A DNA stretch of 64,000 nucleotides from Haemonchus contortus. Its lineage: Eukaryota; Nematoda; Chromadorea; Rhabditida; Trichostrongylidae. Under the pieces are notes generated by a model, which ran no database searches, had not been told where the DNA came from, and saw nothing but the letters and a program-made list of their open reading frames with translations. The DNA lies in assembly GCA_000469685.2 (NCBI GenBank), contig LS997566.1, forward strand, positions 1,084,001 to 1,148,000, read 5' to 3'. Positions 37,080-48,500 of this stretch are shown here, piece after piece. A program made the position numbers and the translations under genes. The stretch's first letter is position 1. Each line of letters opens with the position of its first letter.

Positions 37080-38039
37080 TTATTTGCAATCGGCAACGTT
37101 TCTCAATGCTACAGGTGCACCTTTTGCAATCACCGCATAGGAAATCGGTCTCGTGATCAGGACTGACAAAGCTGAGTCCACTGCGATTTCGAGATGGACA
37201 CGCTCAAACCATGCAAGGGTTTCGCGGTTCTCTTTATTTTGGTGGTAGTTCTGCACGTATCTAGTGGGGAATCTTCTTTAATTCACCGCCTTACTGCCTC
37301 ATTTTCCATTTTTCTACATGGAAAAAAGTTCGGTACGCTTTACTCTACTTCACATTGCTCCTCTCCGAACAGATTTTTTTCATTCCTATATGAAACAATC
37401 CGAGCTGCATTCAAGTACCCGCGCGCGGGAAAGTAATTCGAACAGCAAAATCTCTACACGGTCCAAGCGAGTCCATCTCGACATCGTAGTGTGCTGCGCC
37501 GCACGCGTCATGTGCGACGGGGTAACGGAACTTCTCCCCGGTTGCGGACGTTCATCTTGTGGCATGCGGCAAATCTTACAGCCATTACCGTACTCACTCC
37601 GCCTCCCCGCCAGTCGATAAGACGCAATATTTTTCGTTGATTGCCTTTCTTTTTTTATCACGTTTGACCGTTTTTCTCTTTCTTTTTCATTTTTATGTTT
37701 ATTAGACTTGGTTGATTACAATGACTCCTCCTATATGAGTGACGATCAAGACCGCATTGGAACTGGGGGGAGTGGCTAGCCTATTCAAATAATTGAAGGA
37801 CTCCCTATGCGATACGCGGCGGGTGGGGCGTGCGCGACGCCGTTTTCGGGGGAAGATACCGGACCCTGTGCGACGTGACGCAGTCTCGTCGACAATAGGA
37901 ACAGACGTTCCTTAAATCGTTACTATGATAGTATGGCCTCGCTTATACGCTGCGCATTGTCCAGCACCACCAAGAGAGAATGTTTCATATAGTCTTTTTA
38001 CAGGTATGGGACACAACTTTGAGGTCATCATATTAGTAT
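37080..38039. other. intergenic DNA, no gene seen
   Basis: It contains GC-rich patches (37,480-37,620 and 37,800-37,900) including the gggtaacggaacttctcccc word seen at 32,485. No coding region is supported. Confidence 0.35.
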
Positions 38040-38665
38040 CCTTACTTTATATAAATCGCTCGCGCCTGTCTGTCCGTCTGTCTGTCTGCTTGTACGGATA
38101 TCCATAACTCCTGTCCCCGTGGAGCTAGGACGTTCAAATTTGGTAGGAGCACAAGTGGCAGGATGGGAACACATATGGTGGGTGGCAGGACCGGGCTCCG
38201 ATCACAGGGAGCGGGGTTTTTACAAAATAAATGTTCCAGCGGAAAATCATAACTCCTGTCCCTGTGAACCCAGAAAGTTCAAATTTGGTAGGACTGCCCA
38301 AGGCAGGATGGGAACACATATGGTGGGTGGCGGAATCGGGCCACAGAGGGCGGGTTTGCGCCAAAATTGTGAATTTGGCCCTAGGGCGTTCGAACCTGGC
38401 AGGAGTACTGAGAGTATAGACGACAGGATGGGAACACTTATGGTTGGTGGGAGGATCGGACCCCGTCCATAGAAGGCGGGATCCGTAAACTTGGTAGGAA
38501 GACAGGCGGCAGTATGCGAACACCTATGGTGGGTAGTAGGTCCGGTCTCCGCTCGCTGGGGCGGGATTTGTGCGAAATAAATGTCTGAGCGAAAATCCAT
38601 TACTTATGATCCCGTTGACGTGGACAGCAAAATAAGTAGGAGTTGAGGGGGCAGGATGGGAACAC
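38040..38665. repeat. degenerate tandem array, unit about 85-145 bp, five copies
   Basis: The phrase caggatgggaacacatatgg, or a close variant, recurs near 38,158, 38,301, 38,425, 38,510 and 38,653. Each is followed by ggtgggtgg and a variable gggcggg segment. A ctgtctgtccgtctgtctgt run precedes the array. Both strands stay open over much of it, but no protein is recognised. Confidence 0.6.
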
Positions 38666-39577
38666 TGATGATAGAGGAGGCCTTGGAGAACAAGATCCAA
38701 CCACCATTTGAATCCTAGCGCCTTTGTTATTGACGATCTAGCTTTGATTCTTTGATGTTCTGAAAGGGACCGCTTATGAAATTTGGTTCTTCTCTTGCTT
38801 ACGACCGCTACCCAGCGAAGTTTGCGATCCAATGAAGGATCACGGTTTTTCATTGCTGTGACGTTATTCATGGCAAAACTTATCCGGCCGCTAACAATCT
38901 TCGATTCTCATTTCATGATGTATTCGTAGAGAAAAGGTGCTACATTCATACATTTGATAATGGTATTATTATGACTCGACAACATTTGTGAGTAGTATTC
39001 GAAGCTCTGAATGCCTACCAGTTAAATCTTCAATGGGTCATTATTTTCAACAACAACAGCGACAAATCGAGACAGACAGATTCTAATCAAATGCGTAGGC
39101 ATCGGCACATTTTGAATATCCTCTGGATGCCATATTGTTCCTCTACCGAACCTCATGTTCCGAAAAGTATCATTCGTTCCAAAGAGGGAGCGTGCTGTTT
39201 GCCGTCTATCGCAACTCTATCATAAGAAGGAGGGAAGCCCTCCTAATTATGTTGAGCGGTCCGACTGGCTCTATATGTAAAGCGGCAATTTTGTGTCTTT
39301 TTGCATACCTGTTTGTGCGTCCTTCCGAAAGTCACGTAGGCACGAGAAAGAGTCTGAATGTTACGTGAGCGCGGTGAGGGAACAGTCATGAAATGGGAAG
39401 TCAATCGATGGTGTTCATATTGGTACTCTAACAAGTCGTAGGTAAGCAGTAGTGGACAGACATGTGGTGCACACATTAGCGTGCGTAGCCCAACTAGTGT
39501 AAATATAAGGCGTCAAACATTTCACCTTGAGGACCAGTTTGAAACTTACCTCCTTTATCAGCGAGTTATTTTTTCAG
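38666..39577. other. no gene seen upstream of the first supported exon
   Basis: Nothing recognisable is present, although the promoter or earlier exons of the second giant gene must lie here or further left. Confidence 0.35.
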
Positions 39578-42500
39578 GCCAAAACCTGAAAGCGGCTGAA
39601 AGGGATGTTGTAGAAGCTATTCCGTATGTTGTTAATTACATTTACTATTTACTTTTCTTTTTTGCTGTCTTTATAACGATTCTACAGGTCAATTTGCTGT
39701 TTGGAAATCTTTTCATCATTCGGGTCGTAATAATTGCATTGTTCATATCTATTTTAATTTCTCCGTAAACAAGACGTTAGATAGTTGGCGTTTTAGGTCG
39801 GAGGAGAACGAAAAGGAGGCACCATTCCCGCCCAAATCACCCAAAAAGATATCAAGGACACAGAAGCGCCTGACTCAGAGCCTCGCCCTCCAAAAACTGG
39901 GAGCAGAAGATGATGGGCTCACTCAAGAAAACCCTGCTGAAAAATCACACGGAGAGCAGGGTTCTGAAGTTCGTTGTGATGACGCGGAATCTGCACCAGA
40001 AGATCATGATGTTAAGGCAGAATGTGCCGATGTTTTCCAGACGAAAGATGCGCCAGCTGTGGAGATTGAATTCAAGAAATCGAGCAATAACAGTTCAGTG
40101 GACCACGTCAAGGGAATATCGACAGCAATAACCACAAGTTTCAACGAGTGCTCTATCAATGTGGAATTTTCAAAGAAGGGCAAGTCATTAAGAGTGGGTC
40201 GAAGGCTGAAGCATAATAGTTTATGCAAAGATGTTTTGACTCGTGACATGACGGCACTTAGAGAGTTTGCAGGCCTGAGTGGAGATGCTGGTGTCCCTTG
40301 CAGCACAACAAATGAAAGCAATCGCGAAAAGAGCAGTATGAGAACAAGAGGGTCTGAAAATCTCTTGTTGTCGACGCGATCTGGGAGCAAACCCTATCCA
40401 GGAGTGATGACCACTACAAGAACCGATCAATCTGAGGATACTATGCGAGAGGATAGAAGAACTGTTGAGAAAACAAGCTTCAGCGAACGAACAGCTGAAG
40501 CCGAAATCTGCAAGACAGGTGACACTCAAGATGATAACATTGAAAAGGTCGCCGTAATGAAGGTCAATAGCAGTACGAGCGTCAGCGAACGAAGTACAAA
40601 AGCCAATCTAAATGCTAGAGGCAACCATTCAGATGCCAGTGCTGAGAAGTTTATTGAAGAAAAGCCTGTAGATAGTACGAGTTTCATTGACCGGTCAACC
40701 AAAACTAAATTGATCTCAAAGGGAAGCCGGCAGGATGAGAAGGCAGCAAAGACTATTTATAAAAGGACGAGCGATAGTACTTGCTATAGCGAGCGATCTT
40801 CTTCGAGCGAAATGATGAGGAGAGGTGATCGTCAAATCGAGAATGTAGAAAAGACTGTTGGCGAGAATGTCAATGTAAGCACGAGCTTCAGTGAACAATC
40901 CGCAAGGACTAAGCTGGGCGCTACCAGCGATGGTAGGAATGTCAGTATTGGGAAGACGGTAGACGGGAAGACTACTGACAGTACGAGCTTCAGCGAATGT
41001 TCTGCTAAACCTGAAACCTTCAAAGCCGATAAAAGTGAACACGACGATGTAGAAAAAACTGTTGGCGAGAAGGCCATTGACTGTACGAGCTTCAGCGACC
41101 GCGCTGCTAAAGCTAGACTGACTTCTGAAGGTCGTCGTCAAGAGTTCAGTGCTGAGAAGACAGTCGAAGAGAAAGCCGCTGAGAATACAAGCTTGAGCCA
41201 ACGTTCTGCTACAGTTAAGCTTACCTCTAAGGAAAATCGTCAAGAACTCAATGCTGGGAAGGCTTTTGACGAAAAGACTGCTGACAGTGCAAGTTTTAGC
41301 GAACACTCTGCTAAAGCCAAAACACTCAGGGCCGATCAAAAAGAAAGCGACAAAGTAGGGAAAACTGTTGACGAGAAACCCGCTGAGAGTACAAGCTTCA
41401 GCGAGCGCTCTGCTAAAGCCAAGTTGACCTCTAAGAAAGGTCGACAAGAATTTACTGCCGAGAAGACTTTTGACGAGAAGACTGCTGACAGTATGAGTTT
41501 CGCCGAGCGCTCTGCCAAAGCTGAAACGATCAAAAGCGACCAAATTGAACACGACAAAGTAGAGAGAACTGCTGACGAGAAAGCTGCTGAAAATACAAGC
41601 TTCAGCGAGCGCTCTACAAAAGCTAAGCTGACTTCTGAGAGGAGTCGTGGAAACCTCGGTGCTGAAAAGACGGTTGACGACAGGACCGCTGTCAGTACGA
41701 GCTTCAGCGAACGCTCTGCTAAAGCCAAAACATTCAAGACCGATCGAAGTGAGCATGACGGTGTAGTGAAGGCAATCGACGAAAAGGCCGCTGACAGTAC
41801 GAGCTTCAGCGAACGCTCTGCTAAAGCCAGAACATTTAAGACCGATCAAAGTGAGCATGACGGTGTAGAGAAGGCAATCGACGAAAAGGCCGCTGACAGT
41901 ACGAGCTTCAGCGAACGCTCCACAAAAGCTAAGCTGACTTCTGAGAAGAGTCGTGGAAACCTCGGTGTTGAAAAGACGGTTGACGACAGGACCGCTGACA
42001 GTACGAGCTTCAGCGAACGCTCTGCTAAAGCCAAAACATTCAAGACCGACCGAAGTGAGCATGACGGTGTAGAGAAGGCAATTGACGAAAAGGCCGCTGA
42101 CAGTACGAGCTTCAGCGAACGCTCTGCTAAAGCCAGAACATTTAAGACCGATGAAAGTGAGCATTACGGAGTAGAGAAGACTGTCGACGAGAGGGCTGCG
42201 GAGAATTTAAGTTTCAGCGAGCGCTCTACTAAAGCTAAGCTGACCACTAAGGAACATCTTCAGAAATTCACTGCTGAGAAGACTGTCGACGAAAGGGCCG
42301 CTGACAGTACGAGCTTCAGCGAACGCTCTGCTAAAGCCAGAACATTTAAGACCGATCAAAGTGAGCATGACGGAGTAGTGCAGACTGTCGACGAAAAGGC
42401 CGCTGACAGTACGAGCTTCAGCGAGCGCTCTACAAAAGCTAAGCTGACTTCTGAGAGGAGTCGTGGAAACCTCGGTGTTGAAAAGACGGTTGACGACAGG

Positions 42501-45500
42501 ACCGCTGTCAGTACGAGCTTCAGCGAACGCTCTGCTGAAGGCAAAACATTCAAGACCGATCAAAGTGAGCATGACGGAGTAGTGCAGACTGTCGACGAAA
42601 AGGCCGCTGACAGTACGAGCTTCAGCGAACGCTCTGCTAAAGCCAGAACATTTAAGACCGATCAAAGTGAGCATGACGGAGTAGTGCAGACTGTCGACAA
42701 AAAGGCCGCTGACAGTACGAGCTTCAGCGAACGCTCTGCTAAAGCCAGAACATTTAAGACCGATCAAAGTGAGCATGACGGAGTAGTGCAGACTGTCGAC
42801 AAAAAGGCCGCTGACAGTACGAGCTTCAGCGAACGCTCTGCTAAAGCCAGAACATTTAAGACCGATCAAAGTGAGCATGACGGAGTAGTGCAGACTGTCG
42901 ACGAAAAGGCCGCTGACAGTACGAGCTTCAGCGAGCGCTCTACAAAAGCTAAGCTGACTTCTGAGAGGAGTCGTGGAAACCTCGGTGTTGAAAAGACGGT
43001 TGACGACAGGACCGCTGACAGTACGAGCTTCAGCGAACGCTCTGCTAAAGTCAAAACATTCAAGACCGACCGAAGTGAGCATGACGGTGTAGAGAAGGCA
43101 ATTGACGAAAAGGCCGCTGACAGTACGAGCTTCAGCGAACGCTCTGCTAAAGCCAAAACATTCAAGACCGATCAAAGTGAACAGGACAATGTAGGAAAAA
43201 CTGTTGAAGAGAGGGCCGCGGAGAATTTAAGTTTCAGCGAGCGCTCTACTAAAGCTAAGCTGACCTCTAAGGAACATCGTCAAAAATTCACTGCTGAGAC
43301 GACGGTTGACGAGAACGCCGCTGGCAGTACGAGCTTCAGTGAGCGCACTGTTAAAGCTAGACTGACCTCTGAAGGTCGTCCTCAAGATTTCAGGGCTGAG
43401 AAGACAATCGACGAGAACGCCGCTACAAGCTTGAGCCAACGCTTTACTACAGCTAATCTTACCTCCAAAGATAGTTGCCAAGAATTCAATGCTGAGAAGA
43501 CTGTTGACGAAAAGGCTGCTAATAGTACAAAATTCAGCGAACGCTCTGTCAAAGCTAAGCTTACCTCTACGAACAATCATCAAGACATCAGTGCTGACAA
43601 GGCGGTCGAAGAGAAGGCCGCTGATAATACGAGCTTCAGCGAGCTTTCGGCCAGAGCCAAAGTATACAAGGTCATGGCCGATAAATATAGCGGAGCTGAA
43701 AAGACTCTTGGCAAGAGAAGTGTTGAAGGCACGAATTCCAGCGAACGATCTGTGAAGGCTGACCTGGTTCGTGAAAGCGATCGTCAAAATGACAAAGCAG
43801 AGAAGAGTGTCGAGCAGATCAATGACGGTCCCATCTTCAGCGAGCGATCGGCTCAAGCTGGAATATCTGGGAATGAGTATGTTCAAGATGTTAGTAAAGA
43901 AGAAATTAGTGGTGACAGGGCCACTGATAGCACGCAGCTCACCGAACAGTTCGTTGAAACTCAGTTATCCGAAACTGGTTTTGGCAAACGTGAAGAAGTA
44001 GATATTGCTGTTGGCAAGTCGACTGTTGAGAAAACGAGCTTTTCTGAACGAGCTAAGAAGGTTAAACCGATCTCCAAGAGAGGTCGTCATGATGTCAACG
44101 AAGAGAAATCCGCCAATAATACGAAATTTAGTGCGCAAACCGCCGGAGCCAAAATATCAAGGGAGGATGACATTTCTGATAATATTGCAGAGACTACAGT
44201 TGACAGTACAGGCGAAGAATGCATGGAAGCCACCAAATTTGCAGGCCAAGATATCTATGCTGAGAATGCTGTTAGACGAGGACAAACGGGCAGTCACTCC
44301 CTCTGCGAGCAATCCACTGAAGCTGAAATACTTCAGACAAGAGAGGAACCGGATATCAAAGTGGAGAAAGTTTTTATCGAGGGAACCAGTGATGGTATCA
44401 GCTACGGCGAGCAGTACGCGGACGTTACATTAGCTTCTGCGAAGGTTCTGCAACGCGATAGTGAGAGAGTTTTTAACGGAACAATTTCGACTACGCTTAG
44501 CAGTCAGTTCTCCAACATCCAGCTTCATAAGCCTGATGGTGAAGAAGAAGCAACCGACACCACCGCGTCGCAGGTAGCTGATTATCAGGAGTATTCAGAG
44601 CTTAACAAAGAAGCCTTCTTCTTGAGTCAAACAGAAGAGAAACATTTCGAAGGAGCTTTGAAGGAAAATGCTACAGACCAAGTTGCGTTCAGCGAATGTA
44701 CTTCAAGCAGTTACATTACCAAATCCAGCAAACAGGAAAATGCTCCTTTCTTAGGAGCCCCGGCGGCCATGAGAGATGTTGGAGGAGTTTGGGCGATAAA
44801 GGAAAAGACGAAGCAATCAGAGGAAAAAAGGGCTATTGCTGCTCGAAGTGAGGCGGCACCCATTGAAAAGGGTTCCGTCGGTTTCAACATCGAGGTAGGT
44901 GATATAGGCAACGCGATTCAGAAAATTTCAAATCTATCTGAACTTCTTGATACCGACAGCGCAAATCCTACATCTATGTCACGGGCCGTTTCAAATATGA
45001 TGAATTGCTCTTCCCATTCTTTCATACCTCCGATGTCCACTATTTTCACTGAAGAAGAAGGAAGTGCCACAGACTGTGAAGAGTGTTCTTTCGCAATACT
45101 GTCCTTGCCCTTATCAACCACTGTGAAAGTTGCGGAAACCTTTGCTGTTGCAGTGAGTGAGCCTCAGCTGTTGTCACCTGCCCAGTCAAGATCTGGATTT
45201 TCAGAGGAAAAGGGGAGTGGATCTGAAGCCACAGTGTTAAATGAGGAGGAACTCGGGCAAGTCCAAGGGTCATCGCATCAGAAGAGATTGCCTGCTGGAA
45301 AATCGAAACCCTCAAATATCAAATATCTATCAGATGAGACCGAAAAATTGCTGAAGAAGAAGGCGAAACATTCTGAAAGAGCCAACAGAAGTAGTGAACT
45401 TATGGATAGCGAGAATGACTTCGGTAATCAGAGTACTGATCAAATGGCTGACCTCGGAACAGACTCAGACTTGGCAGCTGGACTATCTGACAATGATGTA

Positions 45501-48500
45501 ACCAGTCGAAGAATATCGAATGTAATGGCCGCTCCCGAAGCTACTGCTGAAGGTAAGTATTTCATAGACAATGTTGTTGGTATGGATAAGTGCCTTACAA
45601 GTTTCATTTTTCAGCCCTCAACAACTCTAATGCCCACGAGAATGAGACGAACCATCGAGCGCCTGTATTCAGGATCAAGAAACAGCTGGTAAAATGTGCA
45701 GAGGGAAAACCGTTATCCTTGAGAACGTTCATTTCGGCTAGTCCAGAACCGACGGTGAAAACTTTTTTCCTCTTGTAACTTTTACGATCACATTTATTAC
45801 AAACGCTTGTAGTTATCTGTGTACCACAACGACGATCTGATCTGCGCAAATCGTGCCGAATCTCTGGTGAAAGAAGGAGACAATCTCTATAGTTTCACTT
45901 TTTCTGTGGAATCGTTACGTGTGGAGGATGGTGGGAAACTCACAATCAAAGCCAAAAATCATCTAGGAAGTGACGAGTGTGTCACCTACATCGATGTTGC
46001 AGAAGAAGCAAGACAAAGTACAGAACTAAGCTAGATGTTGTACTTACTGTAAGGGTGAAAGAGACCTTCTGATTTGGGCGATTTTCAGGGTTTTCAAAAT
46101 TCGACTTTAACAATTTTGAACGCGAATTCGAAGCTGCCGAAATAACCACATCAATAGCGGACGTGGCTGTTGTTAAAGGGGAAACAGCACGGTACAATCA
46201 ACCTTTGGAGTGATTTATCGAGAAGGTATTTTAACGGAATTAACGGAGGAGTGCTTCCAGATTACATGGGAAGGTGTCTGGTTACCCAATCCCAGAAATG
46301 ATCTGGTTGAAAAATGGAGTCGAATTCAATCCAATGTCTATGCTTGATAAATACAACGTCGACATTCTACCAGGTGTACATGAATGCTTTTGAGGTGGCA
46401 CAACAATAAGTTCTTTGCCCCAAGAAATTCCCCCAATTCAGACGGCACGTTCACTATGGAAATCGCTGACTGTAACCTCGATGACGATGATGTCTATGCT
46501 TTGCTTGTCGAAAACATGGCTGGTATCGACAGCTGCGATTTCCAAGTTTTTGTGAGTAACCCAGGTAAGTACTTTCCACAAACTAGCGATCAGTAGTGGG
46601 AGAGTCCAGCACTCGGTGTTCTAAGAAAATTTGACAGGGTCATTAAGTGATCAGTGGTAAAGAGTTAAAAAGTAGGTAGAGTGGAAATAGTTGAGTGGCT
46701 AGCTGCCATAATTGGATCGTTGTGAGTTTCATTTTTCCCATTTTGAAAATTTTCAGTCGGTGATTCGAAGGAGCGAGGCCATCGAAAGAAGGCTCTGCGA
46801 AGTTTGAACCGCAACGAGGTTGTCTCTTCTGACAACGAGATCGAAAATCGGATCCAAAAGAAACGCAGGAGAATCAGAAAAGTATGTCGAACGTTTTAAA
46901 GTTAATGTGAATGGAGAAATAGATTATTCATGCTGTCAGGTTGTTGAAAGAGCGAATCCAAATGCTCCCAGACTGACTCAACGACTGGTTCCGCCGCATT
47001 TCGAAAAAATTCTCTCCGATCAAGATGCAACTGAAGGTGAAAAAGTGGTCATGATGGTGACCATGGAGGGGAATCCCCCACCGGAAGTGCGCTTCTACCG
47101 TGATGGGAAACTGATTTGTGACGATGATAAGGTGAGAAAAATCGACCATGACTTTAGTGTGTAGTTATAGAGAGCAAGAAAAGAAATATTACAGTATGAA
47201 ATTCGTCATGAAACACACCCGATATCCAAGCATTCGCTCATTGTGAAGAACGCTGAGAAGACGGAAGAAGCGGAGTACGCTTGCCAGGCAGTGAATCCTG
47301 CTGGAGAAGCTTGGTGTTACTCAGATCTCACTGTGCGGCCTACAGGTCTCGGCCTTCTTGTAATAGCAGTCACACTGATTTAGTCGCGTTCAATTTGAAA
47401 TAATTTTTGCCCAGTTAATGTTGTAGGAAGAACGGAGAAAATCTCAACCGACGACCAGTCCGAAGTAGAGACTCCAATTACGGATCTGCTGACTCCAGAA
47501 GAGCCTAAACTTTCAAAGGAAGTAACAGAGGTGAGCGAGGCAAATACAATTTGGAATCTCATATTTCGTGAAGCAAATGGTCACTTGAATTTCTCAATGT
47601 CTTCCCGACGATTTTCGGCCTCTATATCTGATCTCCTCTGAATCTTCAAACTGTTACGTTTGTGAGCCGCTGGTAGACGGTTGATAGTGCGGTATATCAG
47701 GAAGGTTTATTGGTCGAACCGAATGAGACGAATGATGAGAGAGAAAAAGTAGTCACTGATAAATTACTGGGTTTATATACTGTGTTCACACCTAGTAACT
47801 CATATCAGTGTTCAGTGATCTTAGTAATATGTGGATACCTAACACCTCCCTTTTTTAGGAGAACATTACATACAATACCGTTCTTTTCATATCACAATTG
47901 ACGATAGGTCTTCTGACGCGGATCCACTTGGAGACGAGTTGTTGGTCGTCGTGTACGCGTCGATCGTCGTGGTTGGTAGACATGGCTATTATCCATTGAT
48001 GGTGCTTGCTCGGTGTGCTGTGTCTGTTCTGGTGACAAGCTAGCTGACTGAAATGAAGGTGTCGATTGTTGTGGCAGGTCGAACATTTGGAGAAGCGTAT
48101 CTATATCCTGGCGTTGCGCTGTAGCATCGTCGTAGTAGCGTAGTCGGAGTTGGTTGGCATGTCGAACACAGACTTTGTTGCCTATAAGAACTCTGTAGAG
48201 TACTTTCCCAACTCGTTTGAGAACCTTTCCACTGCTCCACTCTTCTCGATTCCCATGGTACTGTCGTGCCAGAACGGGATCTCCTGCGCTGAAAACACGC
48301 TTCCTGGCGCCATGATGCTTATTGAATTGCGATTCCACTGAATGATTAACTTAACTTTAACTGTAACTTCTGCTGTAACGTCGGCTTGAGTAGAGCTAGA
48401 TCGGTCCGGAGTTTTCTTCCGATGAAAAGTTCTGACGGAGATTTGTTTCCATCCACTGTCGGACTTGGGTTTGAGCGATACGTCAGAAGGAAAGTCTGCA

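Noticed and set aside
38119..38600. Open frames on both strands in the tandem array
   Set aside because: The frames exist on both strands because the repeat lacks stops. The protein is not conserved from unit to unit, and there is no start or splice context.
40716..43886. Long open frames on the minus strand (482, 322 and 219 codons) across the repeat exon
   Set aside because: They are the antisense shadow of a 102-bp repeat. Because the unit is a multiple of three, one stop-free unit stays open in every copy. They have Ser/Ala/Phe-rich, family-less content and the plus frame is clearly the coding one.
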